Shown piece after piece: positions 45,728 to 54,448 of a stretch of 64,000 nt of DNA. The stretch is from JAJTFW01 sp964534995. GTDB taxonomy: Bacteria; Bacteroidota; Bacteroidia; AKYH767-A; OLB10. Below the pieces are notes generated by a model. That model had not been told where the DNA came from and made no database searches. It saw nothing but the letters and a program-made list of their open reading frames with translations. Both the position numbers and the translations under genes were made by a program. The first letter of the stretch is position 1; the number at the start of each line of letters is the position of its first letter. Location of the stretch: contig CAZHSC010000004.1 in NCBI GenBank assembly GCA_964534995.1, positions 1 through 64,000 on the forward strand. The letters are read 5' to 3'.

Positions 45728-46522
45728 TTATTCCGCTTCCCTGTGATCTACCAGGTAATATTTATTATTATTCATAATATAACCTATCTCCGCCTTCTGA
45801 ATTTTCATTTGCCCTGTTTTTCCACTGTTCCAGTATAAATTCAAATATTCGGCACCGTTGATGACTTCAACGGCCCATCGTCCCGCGTCATCGGAATCCA
45901 TAACGGCGCTGAAATTTGAATAGGAATCGCTGCTCATGTACGAGGTAAAATTCCTGTAATAAAAACGACCGTCATCATACAGATAATAGGCCCACTTTTC
46001 AGAGAGACCGTTACCGGTGTACATGTGCAAGAACTTTTTATTTGCATACTTTGCCAGTACTTTTCCTTTTACAGCTACCGTGTTTTTAGCGGGTTCTTTT
46101 GCCGGTTTGGCGGTTGATTGTACATCTCCTGCACTTTCATCCGGTCTTGCTTTCTCTATTTCCGCCAGCATATCCCCAACACTTACCTCACTGCGTATGA
46201 AATAAGCCATATTCAGGTTTTCATCGGTAATCAGCAGGTTCCCGGTTTCATCCAGCCCCGCGTAACTGACCGTTTTATCATTACCCTCCGCAAGGGTCAG
46301 CAGCAACACTTCGTCTTTGAATTCACCGGAAATTTTCCGGGCACTCTCTTCATTCACAATATATCCATGATATCCATTCCCCTTCTTTTTTAACACCAAT
46401 ACCGATTTGGGTTCCTCCAGGGTATACACTGCTTCATACTCCGCGGTGGTTGTCTGGGCAAGTGCACATTGAAGACAGCCCAGTAAACAAATCATCAAAA
46501 CCAAAGACAGCTTATTTTTCAT
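45728..46522 (-). CDS. Secreted protein of unknown function
   Basis: The product of about 264 residues has a signal peptide (MKNKLSLVLMICLLGCLQCA, then LAQ). A beta-rich segment (YEAVYTLEEPKSVLVLKKKG), a Pro/Ala/Lys-rich linker (AKPAKEPAKNTVAVKGK) and a C-terminal domain (YYLYDDGRFYYRNFTSYMSS ... GAEYLNLYWNSGK) follow. The C-terminal part looks like a small lipocalin-type sandwich, but I cannot name the family. ATG 46522 is chosen rather than the longer frame at 46690 because it begins the signal peptide. Convergent with pyc. Confidence 0.7.
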   Translation of the reverse strand: MKNKLSLVLMICLLGCLQCALAQTTTAEYEAVYTLEEPKSVLVLKKKGNGYHGYIVNEESARKISGEFKDEVLLLTLAEGNDKTVSYAGLDETGNLLITDENLNMAYFIRSEVSVGDMLAEIEKARPDESAGDVQSTAKPAKEPAKNTVAVKGKVLAKYANKKFLHMYTGNGLSEKWAYYLYDDGRFYYRNFTSYMSSDSYSNFSAVMDSDDAGRWAVEVINGAEYLNLYWNSGKTGQMKIQKAEIGYIMNNNKYYLVDHREAE

Positions 46523-46908
46523 AGTACTGTTTATTAAAATTAACAGGTGCAAGGTAATCACATCCTGAGAAAACCGAAAACAATATTTTAAAAACCCCCA
46601 TATTAGGGTATCATCAGGGTGGCTTGGTATTTTCATCACACCATTATCAACTGAGCTGAATTTTAAAGATGAAGGCAAGGGGTATTTCAAAAGGGAAAAA
46701 AATTACAGCTGTATTCCCATACAGGCAGCCTCCATTCCTGTAAAAGAGCCTTTACAATTATACACTATCTGCGGGGCGGCGTAAAGCTTATTACCGGGAG
46801 CTGACGCCCTCCTGGATGTAAAAGCCAGTAATCTGTAAAGCAATAAATTATATATCATTTTATCCACATTCACAACACGATAATATTTGCAAATCCCTTC
46901 TTTTCCTC
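46523..46908. other. Intergenic region between divergent genes
   Basis: About 390 bp between the secreted-protein gene (minus) and the LutB-like gene (plus). The plus-strand gene has a strong promoter just to the right. No ORF or RNA gene is supported within. Confidence 0.4.
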
Positions 46909-46939
46909 TTGTTTCTCTGCCTGTTCTGCTTTAGGTTTG
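46909..46939 (+). promoter_or_regulatory. Promoter of the LutB-like gene, almost leaderless
   Basis: TTG (46909-46911), a 20-bp spacer and TAGGTTTG (46932-46939) form a canonical promoter. The first in-frame ATG is at 46949, only nine bases after the -7 box, so transcription would start at or just before the start codon. Confidence 0.7.
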
Positions 46940-46948
46940 TCTGACCAT

Positions 46949-48313
46949 ATGCAGGGGATAATTTTGGAAACACCAAAAAGTGATACGTTTGGTATTCAGG
47001 GGGATACCTGGACCGAACGGGTGGGTTCGGCAGCCAGGATGCAACAATTGCAACTGGATGCGGGAAAGCGTCAGTTCAGTCATCTTGAAACTGCCAGGGA
47101 GAGAGCCGCCGTTACACGTTGGAAAACCATAGAAAACCTCGACAAATACCTGATCGAGTTTGAATCTAATTTCATCAAATCGGGAGGCAAGGTGATATGG
47201 GCGCAGGACATCACGGATGCGCTTGAAGCCATTCTTGACATTTTAAAGAAAGCGAACATCAGAGACATTGTCAAGTCAAAGACAAACACCGCCTCCGAAA
47301 TCGGTTTGAGCGCCTTTCTCGAAAGTCAGGGTATACGTCATAAAGAAACCGACACCGGTGACTTTATCGTGCATGCAGCAGGAGAAGAAGGTTCACACAT
47401 GGTATTGCCGGCCTTGCATAAATCCACTGCTGAAATAGCAAATCTGCTTGGAGAAAAACTTGGGATTCCGGCGGAGGCAAGCGCACAGGATCTGGCGGGC
47501 AGCATCCGCGAACACCTGAGGCCTGCATTTCGTAGTGCCGGTGCCGGTATTACCGGATGCAATTTCCTGGTTGCGGATCCCGGCGCCGTTGTCATCCTCG
47601 AAAATGAAGGCAATGCCCAGTTGTCATCTTCACTGCCGAAAATCCATATTGTACTTGCGGGTATTGACAAGGTGCTGCCTTCTTTAAGCGACCTTGACTT
47701 ATTTTTACCCTTACTAAGCACCTATGGTACCGGGCAGCAGCTTACCGCCTATAACAGTATTATCAGCGGACCCCGCCAGCAGGATGAACCGGATGGCCCG
47801 GAAGAATTGTACGTGATCCTTCTCGACAATGGCCGCAGTGATGTACTTGCCCATGAACAACAGCGTCAGGCAATGTGGTGTATCAGGTGTGGGGCCTGCC
47901 AATCGGTATGTCCCGTATACCGCAATTCAGGTTCCGATGAGTTTCCTTCGCCCGTTGCCGCGGTAACCCAACCGTTGATCAATCCGGAATTCAGGCATCT
48001 CAGCAATGCCTCCACACTTTGCGGTGCCTGTAAAGATATATGCCCTGTAAAGATTGACATTCCGCGCCTGCTGCTTGAAAACCGTAAACTTTTTGTGGAG
48101 CAGGGTAACAATACACGCAGCGAGAAATGGTTTTATTTTGCCTGGAGGAAGGCGATGCTGAAGAGGGAAATTATGAGTTGGACAGGCATCCATCCACGCA
48201 AGCATGTACTTGAAAGTCTGTATAAGTCGCGGAACGGTCTTCGCAAGATGAATATTCCCGGCAGGGAAAAGTCATTTAATGACTGGTACCGTGAAAAAAT
48301 GAATTACAAATAA
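46949..48313 (+). CDS. lutB: LutB-like lactate-utilisation iron-sulfur protein
   Basis: This protein of about 454 residues has an LUD domain (1-290) followed by two [4Fe-4S] cluster motifs, CIRCGACQSVCP and CGACKDICP, and a conserved C-terminal segment with a second cysteine set missing or reduced. LutB with LutA and LutC oxidises L-lactate to pyruvate; neither partner gene is adjacent, so the complex must be completed from elsewhere. An upstream TTG (46937) lies inside the -7 box, so ATG 46949 (MQGIILETPK) is the better start. panC follows after 85 bp. Confidence 0.88.
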   Translation: MQGIILETPKSDTFGIQGDTWTERVGSAARMQQLQLDAGKRQFSHLETARERAAVTRWKTIENLDKYLIEFESNFIKSGGKVIWAQDITDALEAILDILKKANIRDIVKSKTNTASEIGLSAFLESQGIRHKETDTGDFIVHAAGEEGSHMVLPALHKSTAEIANLLGEKLGIPAEASAQDLAGSIREHLRPAFRSAGAGITGCNFLVADPGAVVILENEGNAQLSSSLPKIHIVLAGIDKVLPSLSDLDLFLPLLSTYGTGQQLTAYNSIISGPRQQDEPDGPEELYVILLDNGRSDVLAHEQQRQAMWCIRCGACQSVCPVYRNSGSDEFPSPVAAVTQPLINPEFRHLSNASTLCGACKDICPVKIDIPRLLLENRKLFVEQGNNTRSEKWFYFAWRKAMLKREIMSWTGIHPRKHVLESLYKSRNGLRKMNIPGREKSFNDWYREKMNYK

Positions 48314-48398
48314 TCAACAAGGGGTCACTGCCTTTATATTAAGAAATTAGCATCCGGTGCCGCCGGTTTTTCCCTTCACCATTATATAACTTCACGTA

Positions 48399-49250
48399 TT
48401 GATCCAGGTTTATTCAACAGTAAACGATTTACAGCAAAAAATCAGGGAAAAACGTGCCCTGGGAAAACGCATAGGCTTTGTACCTACCATGGGAGCTTTG
48501 CACGCAGGACACCTTTCACTGATACGCAGGGCACGGGAAGAAAATGACATCGTGGTATGCAGCATTTTTGTAAATCCCACCCAGTTCAACAATTCCCTTG
48601 ACCTGGCATCCTATCCGAGGATGCCTGAGGCCGATCTTCGGCTACTCCAAAGCGTTAGTTGTGATTATGCCTTTGTTCCCTCCATTCCGGAAATATATCC
48701 TGAGGGCCTGATTTTGCTGGATATTGACTTTGGCGACCTTGAAAGCGTGATGGAAGGGGTATACCGCCCGGGACATTTCAAAGGTATGGCTACGGTGGTA
48801 CACCGTCTTTTCAGTATTGTGCAGCCCCATCATGCCTATTTCGGAGAAAAAGACTTTCAGCAGCTGGCCATTGTGAAGGCGATGGTCCGGCAACTCCATT
48901 TACCGGTTGAAATCACAGGTTGTGAAACACTGCGTGAAGAGGACGGACTGGCCATGAGTAGCAGGAATGCTTTGTTAAGCCCGGAACAACGTAAAGCTGC
49001 GCCCCTGATCTATAAAGGATTGATCATGGTAAAACAATTAATACCGCACCACACTCCGCCCGCCATTACGGAGCTGGTAAAGCGTTTTATCAATCAAAGC
49101 CCATTACTGAGTGTGCAGTATTTTGAAATAGTTGACCCCATCCGCCTCACAAGCCTTGACAGCTGGGAAGGAGTAAGGGAAGTACAGGGATGTATTGCAG
49201 TGTTAACGGAGGGCCCCCGCCTCATCGATACCATGCATTACCACTTGTAG
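48399..49250 (+). CDS. panC: Pantothenate synthetase
   Basis: The 283-residue enzyme joins pantoate and beta-alanine with ATP to make pantothenate, the coenzyme A precursor. Motifs are PTMGALHAGHLSL (nucleotide-binding HxGH), FVNPTQF, and FGEKDFQQLAIVK. Its frame begins with TTG (48399), giving MIQVYSTVNDL, which aligns with the usual PanC start. A degenerate -7-like box lies only a few bases ahead. The beta-alanine supplier panD is at 60870, so the pathway is split in this window. Confidence 0.95.
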   Translation: MIQVYSTVNDLQQKIREKRALGKRIGFVPTMGALHAGHLSLIRRAREENDIVVCSIFVNPTQFNNSLDLASYPRMPEADLRLLQSVSCDYAFVPSIPEIYPEGLILLDIDFGDLESVMEGVYRPGHFKGMATVVHRLFSIVQPHHAYFGEKDFQQLAIVKAMVRQLHLPVEITGCETLREEDGLAMSSRNALLSPEQRKAAPLIYKGLIMVKQLIPHHTPPAITELVKRFINQSPLLSVQYFEIVDPIRLTSLDSWEGVREVQGCIAVLTEGPRLIDTMHYHL

Positions 49251-49259
49251 AAGGAGGCG

Positions 49260-49790
49260 TTAAAAATTATACTTGCCGGCGTGCGGGTCAATATACATCC
49301 CGATAAATATTCCTGAAAGACGTTCATGTAATGCAGGTAAGGTTGCTGATGAATCCGTGTATTCAAAAGTAAAATCAACGGTTGCGTAAAGAATGCCCGG
49401 TCCATTTCCGTATACTGCCGAAATATCCGTTGCAGGTGCGCTGCCGGTCCATACGGGCCCTGTGTTAATCACCTCAAAAACGGTACTGTCTTCCGGCGAC
49501 CAGCGGAGGCAGGCCTTAACGGCCGTAAATTGCCCCTGCGCATTTACCGTCAGGCTCACACTGTCGGCGGTACATACATCTACCCATTCCGTGCCTGAAA
49601 ACCTCAGGGTAGCCAGTTTATTGATAGTGTCGAGTTGCACAACCGAAAACTTTCCGGCATCCGGAACAGTATTAAATGTTTCTCCTGCAATTTCCAATCC
49701 GCACCGCTCTTCTTCCTCCTCAACAAGGCAGGCCTGTATAGTAAGCGACATCATCATGAGCGCTGCCATCAGCAGGATATTGGATTTCAT
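49260..49790 (-). CDS. Surface lipoprotein with acidic export signal, function unknown
   Basis: The product of about 176 residues has a lipobox (LTIQAC) directly followed by LVEEEEER, an acidic patch like the lipoprotein export signal that directs Bacteroidota lipoproteins to the cell surface. The rest is a beta-rich domain (KFSVVQLDTINKLATLRF, CLRWSPEDSTVFEV) with few Cys. No family recognised. ATG 49790 begins the signal peptide; an upstream in-frame start at 49832 abuts the cyclase gene and is less likely. It follows the cyclase gene (stop 49833) on the same strand with 42 bp between. Confidence 0.7.
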   Translation of the reverse strand: MKSNILLMAALMMMSLTIQACLVEEEEERCGLEIAGETFNTVPDAGKFSVVQLDTINKLATLRFSGTEWVDVCTADSVSLTVNAQGQFTAVKACLRWSPEDSTVFEVINTGPVWTGSAPATDISAVYGNGPGILYATVDFTFEYTDSSATLPALHERLSGIFIGMYIDPHAGKYNF

Positions 49791-49832
49791 TTTAACGGGT
49801 TTGAAAAAATCACACATAAAAGTACAAAACAA

Positions 49833-51866
49833 CTACCTGGTTTTATCTTCTCCCTGTTTTAAATTTTCCGGGTCTTTCACAAAATACACCTTCACATCGT
49901 GCGTATCCGCCGTGGCCAGTTTTCCATGATACTCCGTTTCAAACAAGTTCTTCACGTGTTCGAAAGTATGTTGGCTGATGGCTACTTTGCCTGCGCTGCC
50001 ACCGGCTTCCACCCTGGCGGCAATGTTTACCGTATCCCCCCAGATGTCGTAGGCGAATTTTTTTGTACCCACCACACCCGAAATCACAGGGCCCGAGTGA
50101 ATCCCTACCCGCGCTTCAAAATAATTTCTACCCAGTCGCTTTCTTTCCTGTTTATAGTGTTCCATAAAACGCTGTATTTCCAGCGCGGCAGTCACCATGC
50201 AGGCGGCATGGTAGGCATTTGGAACCGGAAGGCCTGAAGCGCACATATAACCATCACCTATCGTTTTAATTTTTTCAATCGGATAGGCCGAAATAATCCT
50301 GTCGAAAGCGCTGTAGCAGTGGTGAATTTCATGAACCAGGGCATCCGCATCCATCACAGATGCCGCGAGGGTAAAATTCACAAAATCGGTGAACATCACC
50401 GACACTTCCGCATATTTTCTGGGAGCAGCCTGTCCCGTCTTCTTCAGTTCTTCAGCCGTTTGTGCCGGTAAAATATTTAACAACAAATCATCCGACTTCT
50501 TCTTCTCCTCACTGAGCTCGGCATTCTTAGCCTGAATCTGTAATTTTTGTTTCCTGATGACGCGCCATCTGTTTAGCATAAAAGCAGCAAAAACAATCAT
50601 GATGGCCAACACGCCTGTCACCGCCATCCTTTGTGTTCTTTCTTCAGATACCATGGCCGACATCACCTTTTGCTGTTCGGCTGCCTTCACACTATCGGCG
50701 GTAGTACGTTTATCAAACTCATACTGAAATTGCTTTCCCAAACTGATCCTGCGTATTTCTTCGTTGCTGATGCTGTCGCGCATAAATACGTACAGCTCAT
50801 ACATTGACAATGCTTCCTTATCCTCCTTTAGTTCCTTATACACATGGTAGAGTACGCCCGACGCGTTCCTGATTTGTTCCGGATAACCCAGTTCCCTGCC
50901 TAATTTCAGTGCTTTTAAAGCGAAATACTTCGCCTTTACATATTCCCTGTTTCTGAAATAAAGCTGGCTTATCTGGTAGGTGACATAGGCAATACCCTCC
51001 TTATCTTCCATTTGTTCAAAAATTGCCAGGCTCTTCGACAGTTCTTCAGGAACGGGGTTGCTGTGATCGAGTGAATCAGAAAGTGCAATGAGCGTACCGA
51101 TGTTCAGCAGGGAATAGGCAATACCTTTCCGGTCATTGATTTTTTCCCTGATGGAGAGACTTTCCAGGTAAGTAGTACGGGCTTTATCATAATTGCCCTG
51201 GCTCTGGTAAATTTTAGCGAGATTGCTTAAAGAATGCGCCCTCCCATATTCATCGCCTGTGCCGGTTTGCAGACGCAGGCTTTTTTCGAAATAATCCCGC
51301 GCCTTGATTAAGTCACCATGATCGGAACTGATTACCCCGAGGTTGAGCAATGTAGTACTCATCCCCGCCACATCATCAATTTGCTCCTGAAATTTCAAAC
51401 TGCGCTGGTAATAATCCACTGCCATTGGAATATTTCCCTGCGCATGATAAATCAAACCGATATTATTCAGTGTTTCACCGATCCCTGCCGTATCCTTTAC
51501 TTCCTCTCTCAAAGAAAGGCTTTGCAAATAATATTGCAATGCCAGGACCGAGTTGCCTTTGTTCTGGATATCCACCGCGGCGTTATTCAGTGCGGCGCCC
51601 AGGTACTTTTTATAATAAGGTAACAGGGGATCATTTTTCTCTGCCAGCCTGAGGTTCTTTTCCGCTATGCTCCGCAACTCCTCATTGTACACAGGCCATA
51701 ATTTGTCATCCGCCTCCGCTTCAATCATTTCATGCAACATTCTGCAACGCTCCGTGTCGTGTTGCGCATGTGCCAGCTTTTCTTTAAACGAGGGGATGGC
51801 CTCCTGGCTAAAAGCAGAAGAAGTATAAAAAAGTACCAGAAAGGCGTACAGGCGGAAATAATACAT
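49833..51866 (-). CDS. TPR-repeat membrane-bound class III adenylate cyclase
   Basis: The product of about 677 residues has a signal sequence, seven or more tetratricopeptide repeats (GETLNNIGLIYHAQGN, TLLNLGVISSDHGDL), one membrane helix (about 420-440), a coiled coil leading into LLNILPAQTAEELK, and a C-terminal class III cyclase domain. The metal-binding Asp residues lie in MFTDFVNFT and TIGDGYMC. The DIWGDTVNIAAR motif and the Lys in EKIKTIGDG favour ATP as substrate. The TPR part faces the periplasm and would sense a ligand or partner. Start ATG 51866; TAACTTTG -7 box 26 bp upstream. Confidence 0.92.
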   Translation of the reverse strand: MYYFRLYAFLVLFYTSSAFSQEAIPSFKEKLAHAQHDTERCRMLHEMIEAEADDKLWPVYNEELRSIAEKNLRLAEKNDPLLPYYKKYLGAALNNAAVDIQNKGNSVLALQYYLQSLSLREEVKDTAGIGETLNNIGLIYHAQGNIPMAVDYYQRSLKFQEQIDDVAGMSTTLLNLGVISSDHGDLIKARDYFEKSLRLQTGTGDEYGRAHSLSNLAKIYQSQGNYDKARTTYLESLSIREKINDRKGIAYSLLNIGTLIALSDSLDHSNPVPEELSKSLAIFEQMEDKEGIAYVTYQISQLYFRNREYVKAKYFALKALKLGRELGYPEQIRNASGVLYHVYKELKEDKEALSMYELYVFMRDSISNEEIRRISLGKQFQYEFDKRTTADSVKAAEQQKVMSAMVSEERTQRMAVTGVLAIMIVFAAFMLNRWRVIRKQKLQIQAKNAELSEEKKKSDDLLLNILPAQTAEELKKTGQAAPRKYAEVSVMFTDFVNFTLAASVMDADALVHEIHHCYSAFDRIISAYPIEKIKTIGDGYMCASGLPVPNAYHAACMVTAALEIQRFMEHYKQERKRLGRNYFEARVGIHSGPVISGVVGTKKFAYDIWGDTVNIAARVEAGGSAGKVAISQHTFEHVKNLFETEYHGKLATADTHDVKVYFVKDPENLKQGEDKTR

Positions 51867-51891
51867 CGGCAACAAGGCAGGGAATATCCTG

Positions 51892-51899
51892 CAAAGTTA
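51892..51899 (-). promoter_or_regulatory. -7 box for the adenylate cyclase gene
   Basis: The minus strand reads TAACTTTG, a full TAnnTTTG match, ending 26 bp before the ATG. Confidence 0.6.
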
Positions 51900-52156
51900 A
51901 AAAAACTGTACCTCAGCGGGAAAAAACCTGTGGCTTCGCTCTTTTCAGTTCAATTAAAAAATCCTTGTAGTCTCCGCGCCTCTTGGCGAACCATGCACCT
52001 GTTGTCGGCAGCCAGGGTTAAAAACCCGGAAAACGCCGCAGCCGATCCGAGAAACAAAAATCACCCCGAAAAGTAAAAACACCTGCGTATAAACTTGCTG
52101 CTATTTTTTAACACCATTCCCGACTTTCATTACCACAGGTCTAATGCAATAAAATA

Positions 52157-54205
52157 CTATTCGGTAAAATCAAATGTTGTTATTTGATTGAACAATACGG
52201 TTGTTTTACTCCAGGTCTCTATGCTGTTTCTGTGTCGGACCACAATATAATACCTGTTTCCGATTACCGCCGACGGAAAAGTTAAGATGGCCTGACCATT
52301 GACATCTACAACTCCGGAAAAAGTATACACGGCACCGCCGCTTAAATTCGTTGAATCATACAACGCTACCGTAATCGAGTCTGTATGCAGCGGATGTAAT
52401 GGATCCTGTAGGGTATTTGTCATCTGATTACTACCGGCATAAAATCCTTCAATTAGCATATTCAAAAACAACTGACTGAAATTGAGTACCACAAAGGCAA
52501 CATTGCTGGTATCGGTACAACCACTGGAGGTGTTTACAATGATAAAATCGCTCGTAGCTCCCGAAGGGACGGTGAATTCAAGGGCCGTATTACTGAGAAT
52601 GGCGGGGGTAGCGGATAGTCCGCTGATCTTTACTTCACTGACGTCCGACAGGTTGTTGCCATTGACACTAACGGTAGTGCCTGTGGGTCCAGATGCAGGG
52701 AGAAAGGAGCTGATGGCCGGACTTAAAGTAATGACCACTTCCACAGAGTCAGTAGCCGTACATCCTTCAGACGACGAAGCCACCACCGTATAATAACCAG
52801 CATTGGCCGTGCTTACATTGGGGATCTGCGGTGCAGGTTGAAAGGAAGAAAAGGAAAGAGGGCCTGTCCAGCTGTATAGATCGCCCCCTGTGGCTGAAAG
52901 CTCCAGGGTATTCCCTTCGCATACCGGACTATTACTCGTCACGATCACTTCCAACGGTGTTCCTTCTGCAATAGTGATCGTTAGTGTGGTGATACAGCCA
53001 TCCGAGGAAGAAACAGCAGCACTGTATTTACCGGGTGAAAGATTCGCGATATTCATGCCCGTTAGTTGACCGGAATTAATGTTCGCTTTCCAACCCATAT
53101 TCAGGTGCACTCCGCACATATAATACAACAGGGCCGGATGGGTGTTGTTGGGTGTAAATACCATCGCGCCTCCCTGTAACTGGCTATTGGTTACTCCGGA
53201 GCTTACTTCGTTCAGGAAACTACCTCCGGCAGCGCTTGTGGTAATGTGAAAAGGATGACCGGGGAAGGTGCCGTTGAAGGTATAGTTAACACCTCTAGTC
53301 AGGTTCAGTTCTTTTCCCTGTATGCCATCCAACACATAACCCACCGTAAAACCCACTCCAAAATAGGGATGACTGGCATTTTTAGTAGCAGTAGTGACTG
53401 AAAATGCAGGGCCGTTCTTGTTGATGGTGTCCCAGGCTACTGTATAGGGCGGCAATCCGGCAGACACCGATAAGCTGATACTGCCATCGTTGCCATTACA
53501 GGCGGCAATCACATTGGCGGTAACAATCGGAGCGGGACATACAATAACGTTGTCAATCGCAAACGAAGGGCGTGAGCCGGCACCGGAACTGTCGCGCTGT
53601 ACCCACCGTAGCTGTACACTAGCCTGATTTTCGCAGGCAGCAGGTAGAATGTATTGAAAACGCATTCCGTTTCGGGAGGTAGTACCAGTTGTTTGCGCTG
53701 AAGTGTTGTTTACATAAATGCTTCCGGTCAATGAAGTAAAAGCTCCGAGGCTATTTCCTATTCTGTATTGCAGCTCAACATTATTCCGCCTGGTTTCAGT
53801 GGAACCATTGAAAAGATTACGGATGGTGGAGATATCAAAAGTTACTACGATATTTATTTTACCGGTAGTATTTACTACGAGACCAAGCGCGGGGTCGCTG
53901 GTACCCGAGGCAAGTATTCCGATTTTCCCATTGTAATTATGTACACCTCCGGTGGTGGTCGCAGCCGTACTGCTGGCCGTCAGACCCAGATCGCCTGTAG
54001 GGGCTGTGGTTCGGAAAACAGTACCTGATCCGGATGTGCTCAGTTGCCATCCCTGCCATCCGGCAGGATAGGTACCCGATGAGGATAATAAGGTACTGAA
54101 GTCCTGTGAATAGGGCAAAGACTGCGCAGCAGGAACAGTTTGAGAACAGACGTGTTGAACGCTAACAAATAACAAACAACAACAACAGAGTAGATTTTTA
54201 AACAT
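52157..54205 (-). CDS. Secreted protein with cupredoxin-like insertion in an SprB repeat
   Basis: The 682-residue product has a signal peptide (ending HVCSQ) and an N-terminal carbohydrate-binding-like segment. An SprB repeat is split by about 115 residues resembling a cupredoxin: GHPFHIT, then YYMCGVHLNMGW. The Cys-x2-His-x2-Met spacing with an upstream His fits a type 1 copper site. After the second half of the repeat (LSPGKYSAAVSSSDG) comes an Ig-like domain and a TIG domain (SGPTGTTVSVNGNN). The chain ends in the same module as the kelch protein (LIEGFYAGSNQM ... RHRNSIETWSK ... FDFTE). No type A T9SS tail is present. ATG 54205 chosen. Confidence 0.82.
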   Translation of the reverse strand: MFKNLLCCCCLLFVSVQHVCSQTVPAAQSLPYSQDFSTLLSSSGTYPAGWQGWQLSTSGSGTVFRTTAPTGDLGLTASSTAATTTGGVHNYNGKIGILASGTSDPALGLVVNTTGKINIVVTFDISTIRNLFNGSTETRRNNVELQYRIGNSLGAFTSLTGSIYVNNTSAQTTGTTSRNGMRFQYILPAACENQASVQLRWVQRDSSGAGSRPSFAIDNVIVCPAPIVTANVIAACNGNDGSISLSVSAGLPPYTVAWDTINKNGPAFSVTTATKNASHPYFGVGFTVGYVLDGIQGKELNLTRGVNYTFNGTFPGHPFHITTSAAGGSFLNEVSSGVTNSQLQGGAMVFTPNNTHPALLYYMCGVHLNMGWKANINSGQLTGMNIANLSPGKYSAAVSSSDGCITTLTITIAEGTPLEVIVTSNSPVCEGNTLELSATGGDLYSWTGPLSFSSFQPAPQIPNVSTANAGYYTVVASSSEGCTATDSVEVVITLSPAISSFLPASGPTGTTVSVNGNNLSDVSEVKISGLSATPAILSNTALEFTVPSGATSDFIIVNTSSGCTDTSNVAFVVLNFSQLFLNMLIEGFYAGSNQMTNTLQDPLHPLHTDSITVALYDSTNLSGGAVYTFSGVVDVNGQAILTFPSAVIGNRYYIVVRHRNSIETWSKTTVLFNQITTFDFTE

Positions 54206-54224
54206 CAAGAGGGCTATTGGTGAT

Positions 54225-54247
54225 GAAAAGTATGAAAGATCTTTCAT
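54225..54247 (-). promoter_or_regulatory. -7-like box and 16-bp palindrome upstream of the 54205 gene
   Basis: The minus strand reads TACTTTTC (54232-54225), one base from TAnnTTTG. The perfect palindrome ATGAAAGATCTTTCAT (54232-54247) touches it and could be an operator for a dimeric regulator. Confidence 0.45.
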
Positions 54248-54412
54248 TGATGCAACAACTAATTATCATTTTTGGTGAAAGGCAGTTTATATGGGGAGAG
54301 CTATTGTACCTTACCGTGATTTTAGCGGATTCTTTTAAGATAGATGGAAATGGATGTTGGACCAGGATGGTAAATAGCTCAAAAGTTCCCGGATATTGAT
54401 TGAAATTAATAG

Positions 54413-54420
54413 TACTTTTG
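54413..54420 (+). promoter_or_regulatory. -7 box for the 54449 gene
   Basis: TACTTTTG is a full TAnnTTTG match. It lies 28 bp before the ATG at 54449, a normal leader length here, and after the alternative TTG start at 54396, so transcripts would not include that TTG. Confidence 0.6.
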
Positions 54421-54448
54421 AAAGTATAACGCTACTATTTTTAATACT

